Origin: TWA4 sp051879195
GTDB lineage: Bacteria; Bacillota; Clostridia; Lachnospirales; Lachnospiraceae
Reading direction: 5' to 3'
NCBI GenBank assembly: GCA_051879195.1
Contig: JBJELO010000011.1
Span: forward strand, 1-5,071
Length of the DNA: 5,071 bases
In this document: positions 1 to 5,071 of the stretch, piece by piece
Layout of the letters: the number at the start of each line of letters is the position of its first letter
Position numbering within the stretch: position 1 is the first letter of the stretch
Notes under the pieces: model-generated
What the model was told of the DNA's origin: nothing
Seen by the model: the letters and a program-made list of their open reading frames with translations, nothing else
Database searches by the model: none
Translations under genes and position numbers: made by a program

Positions 1-89
1 TCACTGGTTTCCACCATCTGTGACAGGTCATTGTTATCCAGAAAATGATCCGGAACGTAAGAACCTGTTCCGCAAATTTTTCCTATCAT
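1..89 (-). CDS. fabH: Beta-ketoacyl-ACP synthase III (FabH), N-terminal fragment
   Basis: The 29 complete codons visible before the window edge begin MIGKICGTGSYVPDHF and continue through DNNDLSQMVETS. This is the standard FabH opening: a first beta strand ending in GTGSY-P, then N-DL--MV-TS, normally followed by DEWI. FabH makes the first condensation of type II fatty acid synthesis, joining an acyl-CoA primer to malonyl-ACP in the cytoplasm. The catalytic Cys-His-Asn residues lie outside the window, so activity cannot be judged. The start is fixed by GGAGG at 96-100, six bases upstream of the ATG. The gene has its own promoter region (see 134-262) and is separated by a terminator from the GtrA-family gene upstream. 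It is probably the first gene of a fab cluster, which is inferred from usual gene order. The family call rests only on the N-terminus. Confidence 0.85.
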   Translation of the reverse strand, partial: MIGKICGTGSYVPDHFLDNNDLSQMVETS

Positions 90-173
90 AGTTTGCCTCC
101 AGAGCTCACATGTCTTCTGAGAAATCAAAACCATTCAAATATTTCAATTTTCAAAAGATTTCTATTTCAAACT

Positions 174-202
174 ATTATAAGTTCAAATGTTTTTCTTTTA
201 AA
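174..202 (-). promoter_or_regulatory. Second promoter candidate for fabH (P2)
   Basis: On the minus strand a perfect TATAAT at 179-174 lies 17 bases downstream of TTTAAA at 202-197, which matches the -35 consensus at four of six positions. The -10 runs straight into AGTTTGAA, one of the phased TTTGAA units, just as the -10 of P1 runs into AGTTTGAT. In DNA this AT-rich a perfect -10 can arise by chance, so P2 is less certain than P1. Confidence 0.4.
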
Positions 203-220
203 ATTATTTTGTATTCAAAT

Positions 221-237
221 GTTTTGACAATCAAACT
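221..237. promoter_or_regulatory. FabT-like operator palindrome
   Basis: On the fabH strand this reads AGTTTGATTGTCAAAAC, a perfect TTTGA-N3-TCAAA inverted repeat. From memory, the MarR-family repressor FabT of streptococci and lactococci binds palindromes of this form in front of fab genes. Here the site overlaps the last bases of the P1 -10 and the predicted start point (around 228), where bound protein would block RNA polymerase. The regulator gene is not in the window. In clostridia it is often next to fabH, so it may lie to the left. The site is unlike the FapR operator. Confidence 0.65.
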
Positions 238-262
238 ATATCATACTTTTCTTATTTGTCAA
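235..262 (-). promoter_or_regulatory. Main fabH promoter (P1), extended -10
   Basis: On the minus strand a perfect TTGACA at 262-257 is followed, after a 16-base spacer, by TATAGT at 240-235. TG sits one base upstream of the -10 (243-242), making an extended -10. Transcription would start near 228, giving a leader of about 140 bases before the fabH ATG at 89. This is the best-scoring vegetative-type promoter I can see in the window. Confidence 0.7.
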
Positions 263-298
263 GGGACTATTTCAGAATTCGTGTATTAATCTGAATAC

Positions 299-342
299 AA
301 AAATGCCTCCGCCCTGCAGTTTTCACTGCACAGGGCGAAGGC
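299..342 (-). terminator. Intrinsic terminator after the GtrA-family gene
   Basis: A GC-rich hairpin begins six bases after the stop codon of the 349-771 gene. Bases 305-308 pair with 339-342, 310-315 with 332-337 and 316-320 with 325-329, with a TTTC loop. There is one mismatch (309/338) and a two-base bulge (330-331). On the minus strand it is followed by ATTTTT (304-299). It ends the three-gene unit and insulates fabH from it. There is no good T-run on the plus side, so it acts in one direction. Confidence 0.85.
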
Positions 343-348
343 TCTTCG

Positions 349-771
349 CTATTCTTTAAATGCAAAAAATCTTTGTCCGAAATAGTTGATCACCACGAAC
401 AGACACATGCCTGTCAGCATGGCTCCGGTATCCTGAATCTGCTTGCCAAACCCCTGCAGAACCCAGGCAGCCAGCGGTTTCGCAGCCCCGTAGGCAATCA
501 GATAACAGACCGCTATATTCAGAATAAACCGCAGGACAACCTTCGGACTTCTGTCCCTGTTCTGAAAGGTGAAATATTTATTCAGAAAATAGCTCAGAAT
601 GCTGGCCAGAATATAGTTCAGTGCAGATGAAACCCAGTAGCTGAAATGAAATACATAGTATGCCGTAAACATGATCGCTGTACCTGCCAGTGTATTAATT
701 ACACCCACTATAATAAATTTCAGCATACTGATATCCAACAGAGATTTCACCCGCTCGATTAATCCTTTCAT
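349..771 (-). CDS. GtrA-family four-helix membrane protein
   Basis: This 140-residue protein is almost entirely hydrophobic, with membrane helices at about 17-38, 46-66, 79-103 and 116-135. The length and four-helix layout fit the GtrA family (PF04138). So do FIIVGVINTLAG at the start of helix 1 and the two related helix-end motifs NKYFTF (64-69) and NYFGQRFFAF (129-138). Members are thought to help move lipid-linked sugars across the membrane or to assist wall and surface polysaccharide glycosylation. The partner here is unknown because no glycosyltransferase is visible. The start is the first ATG after an in-frame stop, with AAAAGGA about 12 bases upstream, a rather long spacing. It lies 50 bases after the YyaL-type gene with no terminator between, so co-transcription is likely. 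Confidence 0.85.
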   Translation of the reverse strand: MKGLIERVKSLLDISMLKFIIVGVINTLAGTAIMFTAYYVFHFSYWVSSALNYILASILSYFLNKYFTFQNRDRSPKVVLRFILNIAVCYLIAYGAAKPLAAWVLQGFGKQIQDTGAMLTGMCLFVVINYFGQRFFAFKE

Positions 772-821
772 ATTATTAAATTATCCTTTTCTCTTATGCT
801 TTTTCGAATTATATTGCCTTT

Positions 822-2897
822 TCAGCTCATCAACGTTTTTTTCAGCTTCTCCAGTTCCGTTTCCGGTGCCAGGCACATGCCATCTCTGCAAAGATAGTAC
901 ATCGTCCCCTCTGCCGGTACGGGATACTCTGCGGTAAATGGCAGAATTTCCGCCAGTCTGCTGCTGTTTGCAGCCGTTTTATGCAGAACTGTCAGGTTGG
1001 GGATTTCCTGTTCCTTCAATAAAGAAGTCAGTTCCTCAGGAAACTTCTGTCCGGCTGATACACAGATCAGCATTTTCCACGGATACAGCGCCTGCGTCAG
1101 GGCAAGCAGGCTCATACTGCAGCCCATGGGATATTCCCTGACAACGTCTGTAAGAAAACAGATCTGCCGGTCGGCTGCTTCCCGATACCGCATCTCACCG
1201 GTGCATGCCGCAATTTCTTCCAGAAGAATGGCAGCTGCCGAATTGCCGGAAGGAACAGCGCCATCATAGGTTTCCTTCGGTCTGGCAATCAGCGCTTCCG
1301 CATCGGATGCCGTCATGAAATATCCGCCTGCATCACCATCCTCAAACAGTTTTATCATCTGCCCGGTATAAAATACAGCTTCTTTCAGATCGTCCGGATC
1401 CAGCGTCACCTGATAAAGCTCAAACAGAGCCAGTCCCCACACCGCGTAATCATCCAGCTGTCCGGCATGGGCCGCATCACCGTCTCTCCACCGGTGCCAG
1501 AGCCGTCCGTCTTCACCCGTCATATGCTTCCTGACAAAATCCACATTATCTACCGCCGCCTGCAGATACCGGTCATCTCCCAGAGTCTGCGCAGCCAGCG
1601 CAAATGCCATGGTCATCCAGCCGTTCCATGACAGAATCACTTTATCATCCTTATGCAGACCGGTCCGTCTCAGACGGTATTCGTACAGCTTCTTCAACCG
1701 CACATCGTCCGCCGGCCAGGGCTGCTGTACCGGCATTTCCATCCCGTTCTCATCCTTTTTCCCTCTGTCCTGCACCAGCCCTGCACCGATCCGGTTGGGA
1801 ATCGACCGGCCCTCAAAATTGCCCTTCTCCGTAATATCATAAATCCGGCAGAATTCCTGCCCATCCTCCTGACCCAGAACCCGACAGACCTCCTCCGGGG
1901 TGAATACATAGTATTTCCCCTCCACGCCGTCACTGTCCGCATCCTGACCACAGAAAAACTCTCCTTCCGGGCCTGTCAGTTCCCGCAGTACATAATCAAG
2001 CGTCCTTCCTGCCGTATCCCTGTAAACTTCTTTACCGGTCATGCGAAATGCCCTCAGATAAGCCATGGCAAGCAGCGCATTGTCATACAGCATCTTCTCA
2101 AAATGAGGAACCAGCCATCTTTCATCGGTGGAATAACGGGAAAATCCGCCGCCGATCTGGTCATAAATTCCGCCCTTTGCCATGGCCCTCAGCGTATCCT
2201 CCGCCATTTTCATGGCATAGGACTGGTTTTCCAGCACTGAATACCGCATCAGAAAAAGCAGATTGTGAGGAATCGGGAATTTAGGAGCTGGTCCGAAGCC
2301 GCCCCAACGTCCATCAAACTGCTTCACAAAAAGCTGCACCGCACTGTGCAGCAGCATCTTATCCGGCTCTGCAGAGGTTTCCGGTTCCTTTTTCTTCCCG
2401 TAATCCTCATTGAGGAACTCCTGGATCACACTGCCCACTCTTACCGCCTCACCGCGGTTGTATTTCCATACTGCGCTCACCTTCTCCAGCACCTCCATCA
2501 GCCCCGCATAGCCGAATCTCTGCTTTTTCGGAAGATACGTTGCCGTAAAAAACGGCTTCTGATCCGGCGTCATGATCACCGTCAGCGGCCACCCGCCGGA
2601 ACGGTTCATAGCCTGACAGACCGCCATATACACCGCATCGATGTCGGGCCGCTCCTCCCGGTCCACCTTGATGCAGATGTAATCCCGGTTCAGAACCGCA
2701 GCCACCTCTTCGTCCTCAAATGACTCGTGAGCCATCACATGACACCAGTGGCAGGTAGAATAGCCGATACTCAGAAAAACCGGCTTATCTTCCTTCGCAG
2801 CCCGTTCAAACGCCTCCGCACACCACGGATACCAATCCACCGGATTAGCCGCATGCTGCAGCAGATACGGCGATTTTTCATTAATCAAATGATTCAT
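822..2897 (-). CDS. yyaL: YyaL/SPATA20-type thioredoxin-domain protein (DUF255)
   Basis: This 691-residue protein is a full-length member of the COG1331 family (Bacillus YyaL, animal SPATA20). Residues 1-165 form the thioredoxin-like domain: NEKSPYLLQHAANPVDWYPW at 6-25, the redox-type CHWC at 49-52 and GGWP at 101-104. An (alpha/alpha)6 barrel like N-acylglucosamine 2-epimerase follows, with family blocks GPAPKFP (202-208), GGGFSRYS (249-256), PHFEKMLYD (264-272), QDADSDGVEGKYY (318-330), SWNGW (423-427) and DGAVPSGNS (545-553). The C-terminal CRDGMC (670-675) resembles the cysteine pair that ends many members. No signal peptide or membrane helix is seen, so it is probably cytoplasmic. The family's biochemical role is poorly defined; redox handling coupled to a sugar-like substrate is only a guess. 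The start matches the family, with GAAAGGAAGG seven bases upstream. It begins 29 bases after the HEPN-like gene. Confidence 0.93.
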   Translation of the reverse strand: MNHLINEKSPYLLQHAANPVDWYPWCAEAFERAAKEDKPVFLSIGYSTCHWCHVMAHESFEDEEVAAVLNRDYICIKVDREERPDIDAVYMAVCQAMNRSGGWPLTVIMTPDQKPFFTATYLPKKQRFGYAGLMEVLEKVSAVWKYNRGEAVRVGSVIQEFLNEDYGKKKEPETSAEPDKMLLHSAVQLFVKQFDGRWGGFGPAPKFPIPHNLLFLMRYSVLENQSYAMKMAEDTLRAMAKGGIYDQIGGGFSRYSTDERWLVPHFEKMLYDNALLAMAYLRAFRMTGKEVYRDTAGRTLDYVLRELTGPEGEFFCGQDADSDGVEGKYYVFTPEEVCRVLGQEDGQEFCRIYDITEKGNFEGRSIPNRIGAGLVQDRGKKDENGMEMPVQQPWPADDVRLKKLYEYRLRRTGLHKDDKVILSWNGWMTMAFALAAQTLGDDRYLQAAVDNVDFVRKHMTGEDGRLWHRWRDGDAAHAGQLDDYAVWGLALFELYQVTLDPDDLKEAVFYTGQMIKLFEDGDAGGYFMTASDAEALIARPKETYDGAVPSGNSAAAILLEEIAACTGEMRYREAADRQICFLTDVVREYPMGCSMSLLALTQALYPWKMLICVSAGQKFPEELTSLLKEQEIPNLTVLHKTAANSSRLAEILPFTAEYPVPAEGTMYYLCRDGMCLAPETELEKLKKTLMS

Positions 2898-2926
2898 CTG
2901 TCATCCTTCCTTTCACATTCTGCTCT

Positions 2927-4561
2927 TCAGATTTTATAAGTCTTCATGATATGAAAAAGAACCTGTTCGTCCTCCACAATATAGCACAGACAGATTTTTG
3001 CCTCTTCTGAAGTAAAAAGTCTGGAATGAGCTGCCGGATTCCTGTATTTCAGCCGAACGCTGTCAATACAATCCAGCTGAAACCGAATCTCCTGCTCCAT
3101 ATGATCTCCCAAAGTATCCCGGAACATTTCCTGTTTCGCATAAATAAGGAAATTTTTCCGGATATAGCTGACGCCCTCATGATCACAGCGGGTAACAATT
3201 CTCCGGATATTGCCCATACTGCAGAAAGCAGCCGGCTCCCCGCAGTACAGCATATTCTTAGGCCATTTTTTGTAATCAGTGCCGAACTGTTTATCAAGAT
3301 AAATCTTATAGGAATCAAAATATCTCCCGCGGGTTTCCACTTCCATGGCTTTGGAAGCCAGCAGACATACACTGGAATAATCGCAGCCGGAGCCATAATC
3401 CTGCAGAAGATCATACATAACTTCCGCTGTGATCAGAAAATCTTTCGCCGCTTCGCAGAGCGCAGTAAACAATTCCCCTTTCGTCCCGACAAAATACTCC
3501 TTCTTTTTCTTATAAAGAGCACTTTCCTTCCGTCCTTTTGTCACCTGCAGAACCTCAGCAATATACCGTTCCAGCCTTTCTTCGGAAAAAAAATCTTTTT
3601 TAACCTCCTCCGTCATTTTCAGTATCTCTTCAATCTCTTCATTGGTGAGGCCGATCTGTTTGATCAGAATCTTGAGAACCCGGATCTGCTCCTGAACCTC
3701 CGACATCCTGGCAAGTTTCTTCTGCAGCTTCCGATTCTCATCCTGCAGCTGATCCACTTGTTTCACCAGTTGGGCATTACCATTTTCAAAGCTATTTATA
3801 TCCCACATCAGATGCTTTTTTTCCTCTTCCAGTTCTGCATTCCTTTGTTCCAGAACTTCGTTCCAGAGCTTCAGTATACTATTCTCCTCCATGATTTTCT
3901 GTTTTTTCTCATCTGCACTGCGCTTGAATCTGAAACCGATCAAAGCAATCCCTGAAACAACTGATGCCAGAATCAAAACCACTATTACAGAATACAGCTG
4001 CAAATAACAGAGGAGAAATGCTGCTGTAAATAAAAGCACACAAAAAAGCAGCCTGATCCCGTATTTCGTCAGAAAAGAATCCTCTTCTTCTGCAACAGAT
4101 TTTGTTTCATCCGGCAGTAATTGGGAACAAGAATTTCCAGAATCTTTACAAACCCCATAACCACGTTTCTCCCAACCTGCTGATAGTGCGTCACTGTGCC
4201 TGTTCCTGATCGTCTCCTTCATCTGCGAACGAGAGCTCGTCGGCTGTTCGCATATCACCATCCCTTTTTTAATTGGGGGCGGTTCTTCTGCTGTATCATC
4301 CGTCATCTCCTCATAAACATCATCCTCATGGTCATCCGTCTCCCGCCCCGTATCAGTATATGATTCCACCGATTCCTTTACCGAACGGACACAATCCATA
4401 TCCTCATCCGACCACTCATCTTTATCCAGCAGGCGCTCCAGCTCCAGTAACTGTTTTTCAAACTGTTTTTTCTGTTCCCGCAGTTCTTTATCCGTATACT
4501 CATCATCGTCAAAAGCAAACTGACCCGCTGCCGATGCATCATCTGTTCTCATCTCATTCAT
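2927..4561 (-). CDS. Membrane-anchored coiled-coil protein with HEPN-like C-terminal domain
   Basis: I do not recognise this 544-residue protein as a named family. Residues 1-160 are acidic and low in complexity, with a short helical stretch at 24-47. Two hydrophobic helices follow at about 169-188 and 191-210, joined by a tight turn. Flanking basic residues (K166, R170; RFKR at 211-214) suggest that both ends are cytoplasmic. Residues 215-300 form a heptad-rich coiled coil. Residues 365-540 are helical and end in YRNPAAHSR, with R507 and H512 giving the R-x4-H signature of HEPN domains. DYSSVCLLASKAMEVE at 394-409 resembles the preceding helix of such domains. HEPN proteins include toxin and defence RNases, but also non-catalytic forms. 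The start has GGGAGA 11 bases upstream. It is the first gene of a likely operon with the YyaL-type and GtrA-family genes. The HEPN call is from motif and context only. Confidence 0.6.
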   Translation of the reverse strand: MNEMRTDDASAAGQFAFDDDEYTDKELREQKKQFEKQLLELERLLDKDEWSDEDMDCVRSVKESVESYTDTGRETDDHEDDVYEEMTDDTAEEPPPIKKGMVICEQPTSSRSQMKETIRNRHSDALSAGWEKRGYGVCKDSGNSCSQLLPDETKSVAEEEDSFLTKYGIRLLFCVLLFTAAFLLCYLQLYSVIVVLILASVVSGIALIGFRFKRSADEKKQKIMEENSILKLWNEVLEQRNAELEEEKKHLMWDINSFENGNAQLVKQVDQLQDENRKLQKKLARMSEVQEQIRVLKILIKQIGLTNEEIEEILKMTEEVKKDFFSEERLERYIAEVLQVTKGRKESALYKKKKEYFVGTKGELFTALCEAAKDFLITAEVMYDLLQDYGSGCDYSSVCLLASKAMEVETRGRYFDSYKIYLDKQFGTDYKKWPKNMLYCGEPAAFCSMGNIRRIVTRCDHEGVSYIRKNFLIYAKQEMFRDTLGDHMEQEIRFQLDCIDSVRLKYRNPAAHSRLFTSEEAKICLCYIVEDEQVLFHIMKTYKI

Positions 4562-4591
4562 CGTTCGGACTATCTCCCGTAAAATTTATCC

Positions 4592-4610
4592 TATCAGATT
4601 TTACCTGATA
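4592..4610. promoter_or_regulatory. Inverted repeat in the leader of the HEPN-like gene
   Basis: TATCAG at 4592-4597 and CTGATA at 4605-4610 form a perfect six-base inverted repeat with a seven-base centre, about 30 bases upstream of the start codon. Related words occur further upstream: ATCAGA at 4651 and 4662 (11 bases apart) and its complement TCTGAT at 4715. It could be an operator for a DNA-binding regulator or a weak RNA hairpin. No regulator is visible. Confidence 0.35.
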
Positions 4611-4682
4611 AATGTATTCCCGATCTGACTCATATTCTGTCCGATCATGCATCAGACTTTTATCAGATCTTTCTCTGCGGTT

Positions 4683-4711
4683 ATTTTAACACAGCATCAA
4701 AATAATATCCA
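4683..4711 (-). promoter_or_regulatory. Weak promoter candidate for the three-gene operon
   Basis: On the minus strand TGGATA (4711-4706; four of six matches to the -35) and TAAAAT (4688-4683; five of six to the -10) are separated by 17 bases. Transcription would start near 4676, leaving a leader of about 115 bases before the HEPN-like gene. I found no stronger pair between the upstream terminator and the start codon, so this is a best guess. Confidence 0.3.
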
Positions 4712-4773
4712 CTGTCTGATTTTTTCCGGAGGATGCAACCCAAAAAGCCGTAACTGTTCAGAGCCAGCCTCGA

Positions 4774-4819
4774 AAACAAAAAAGCCAGAAAACTGCTCCG
4801 GACAGCAGTCTCTGACTTT
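4774..4819 (-). terminator. Intrinsic terminator of the upstream minus-strand gene
   Basis: ACTGCT (4792-4797) pairs with AGCAGT (4804-4809) around a CCGGAC loop. The stem is extended by CAGA/TCTG (4786-4789 with 4811-4814) and AAAG/CTTT (4781-4784 with 4816-4819), with small internal bulges. On the minus strand it is followed by TTTTTT, G, then TTTT (4783-4773). It lies about 120 bases after the stop codon at 4940 and separates that gene from the operon. The plus side is also T-rich, so activity in both directions is possible. Confidence 0.75.
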
Positions 4820-4939
4820 ATCATTTACCTTTTTCTTTTTACCTGCGAAATACTGTTCATCAATTTACGATTTCTGAATATCGACCCGGCTGAATCCCCC
4901 TGACCCCCTGACAGGTTCTGTTATGGCCTTCAACCAACC

Positions 4940-5071
4940 TCATACAGCGCATTTCATTTTATCGAGATTTCTTCCTTTAAGCAATGCACGGGTCAGACCG
5001 ATCCGGTTGGTCTTAAAATGGAAGAAAGGCCGTTCAGGAAGTTCAAGAATCTGTACCGGCTGCATATAATC
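4940..5071 (-). CDS. C-terminal fragment of an unrecognised protein
   Basis: The frame is open from the window edge to a TGA at 4940-4942, giving 43 residues that begin DYMQPVQILELPERPFF and end NLDKMKCAV. I do not recognise the family. The frame is supported by a protein-like composition, third-position choices similar to the neighbouring genes and a terminator downstream on the same strand. An internal ATG near the edge could in principle start a small protein, but no ribosome site can be seen because only six bases precede it. The tail is basic and lacks a membrane helix. The plus strand shows no competing gene here. Confidence 0.55.
   Translation of the reverse strand, partial: DYMQPVQILELPERPFFHFKTNRIGLTRALLKGRNLDKMKCAV

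Larger units (their letters stand above)
134..245. repeat. Phased 16-base degenerate repeat, seven units, upstream of fabH
   Basis: The hexamer TTCAAA (TTTGAA on the fabH strand) starts at 134, 150, 166, 182 and 214. The two remaining positions in phase hold near matches: TTAAAA at 198 and ATCAAA at 230. Seven consecutive 16-base units therefore fill 112 bases without a slip. The second half of each unit is T-rich and variable. Units 182 and 214 share their first eleven bases. The array covers the -10 region and most of the leader of fabH. TTTGA is the half-site of FabT-type operators, so an extended binding array for a MarR-family lipid regulator is one reading. A decayed tandem duplication is another. 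The spacing is observed directly; the function is inferred. Confidence 0.75.
4562..4939. other. Intergenic region between two minus-strand genes
   Basis: These 378 bases hold no convincing gene. From right to left they contain about 120 bases of unassigned DNA after the 4940-5071 gene, including a tandem CCCCTGA direct repeat near 4895-4912. A minus-strand terminator (4774-4819) comes next. A weak promoter candidate (4683-4711) and a leader with repeated CTGAT words (4592-4720) follow. A plus-strand reading frame from 4647 to 4877 has no recognisable protein character and crosses the terminator, so I do not call it. Confidence 0.6.

Noticed and set aside
45..227. A 60-codon plus-strand frame over the fabH start and promoter
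   Set aside because: It overlaps the FabH N-terminus in antisense and the promoter array. Its Phe/Ser/Asn-rich composition reflects AT-rich non-coding DNA.
90..298. A riboswitch in the long fabH leader
   Set aside because: The leader is very poor in G and C and I see no stable paired structure or terminator between the promoter and the start codon. The regularity is in sequence phase, which suits DNA binding better.
1653..2240. A 195-codon plus-strand open frame inside the YyaL-type gene
   Set aside because: It is antisense to strongly conserved family motifs, has no recognisable protein features, and is explained by the codon use of the real gene.
3026..3955. A 309-codon plus-strand open frame opposite the HEPN-like gene
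   Set aside because: It mirrors the coiled-coil and C-terminal coding region. The translation is a biased run of Phe, Leu, Ile and His with no domain, and no ribosome site supports it.
4647..4877. A 76-codon plus-strand frame in the 4562-4939 gap
   Set aside because: It lacks a ribosome site and protein-like character, and it runs through the terminator hairpin.
4888..4915. Tandem CCCCTGA words as a possible attachment site or repeat element
   Set aside because: There are only two short copies, no flanking duplication and no mobile gene nearby; a chance short repeat is sufficient.

Overview
The window looks like chromosomal DNA of a low-to-medium GC Gram-positive anaerobe, most likely a clostridial Bacillota of the Lachnospiraceae type. 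This is inferred from very AT-rich intergenic DNA, strong GGAGG-type ribosome sites, compact U-tailed hairpin terminators and the flavour of the proteins. No taxonomic marker is complete. Every supported gene reads on the minus strand, so transcription runs from high to low coordinates.

From right to left: 4940-5071 is the 3' end of an unrecognised gene, followed by a good intrinsic terminator (4774-4819). The gap from 4562 to 4939 carries this terminator, a weak promoter candidate and a CTGAT-rich leader with an inverted repeat. Next comes a probable three-gene operon. The first gene (2927-4561) encodes a 544-residue membrane protein with an acidic N-terminus, two membrane helices, a long coiled coil and a HEPN-like C-terminal domain with an RNPAAH motif. 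The second (822-2897) is a full-length YyaL/SPATA20-type protein, with a thioredoxin-like domain joined to an (alpha/alpha)6 domain. The third (349-771) is a four-helix GtrA-family membrane protein. Gaps between them are 29 and 50 bases, and a strong terminator (299-342) closes the unit.

At the left edge is the first 29 codons of fabH (beta-ketoacyl-ACP synthase III), which probably opens a fatty acid synthesis cluster running out of the window. Its control region (90-262) is the most structured non-coding DNA here. It has a strong extended -10 promoter, a second promoter candidate and a TTTGA-N3-TCAAA palindrome resembling FabT operators over the -10. It also has an array of TTCAAA hexamers spaced at exactly 16 bases from 134 to 245.

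The two best leads are this phased array and the membrane-anchored HEPN-like protein. I see no CRISPR array, tRNA, rRNA or insertion sequence. The functional link between the three operon genes is unknown.
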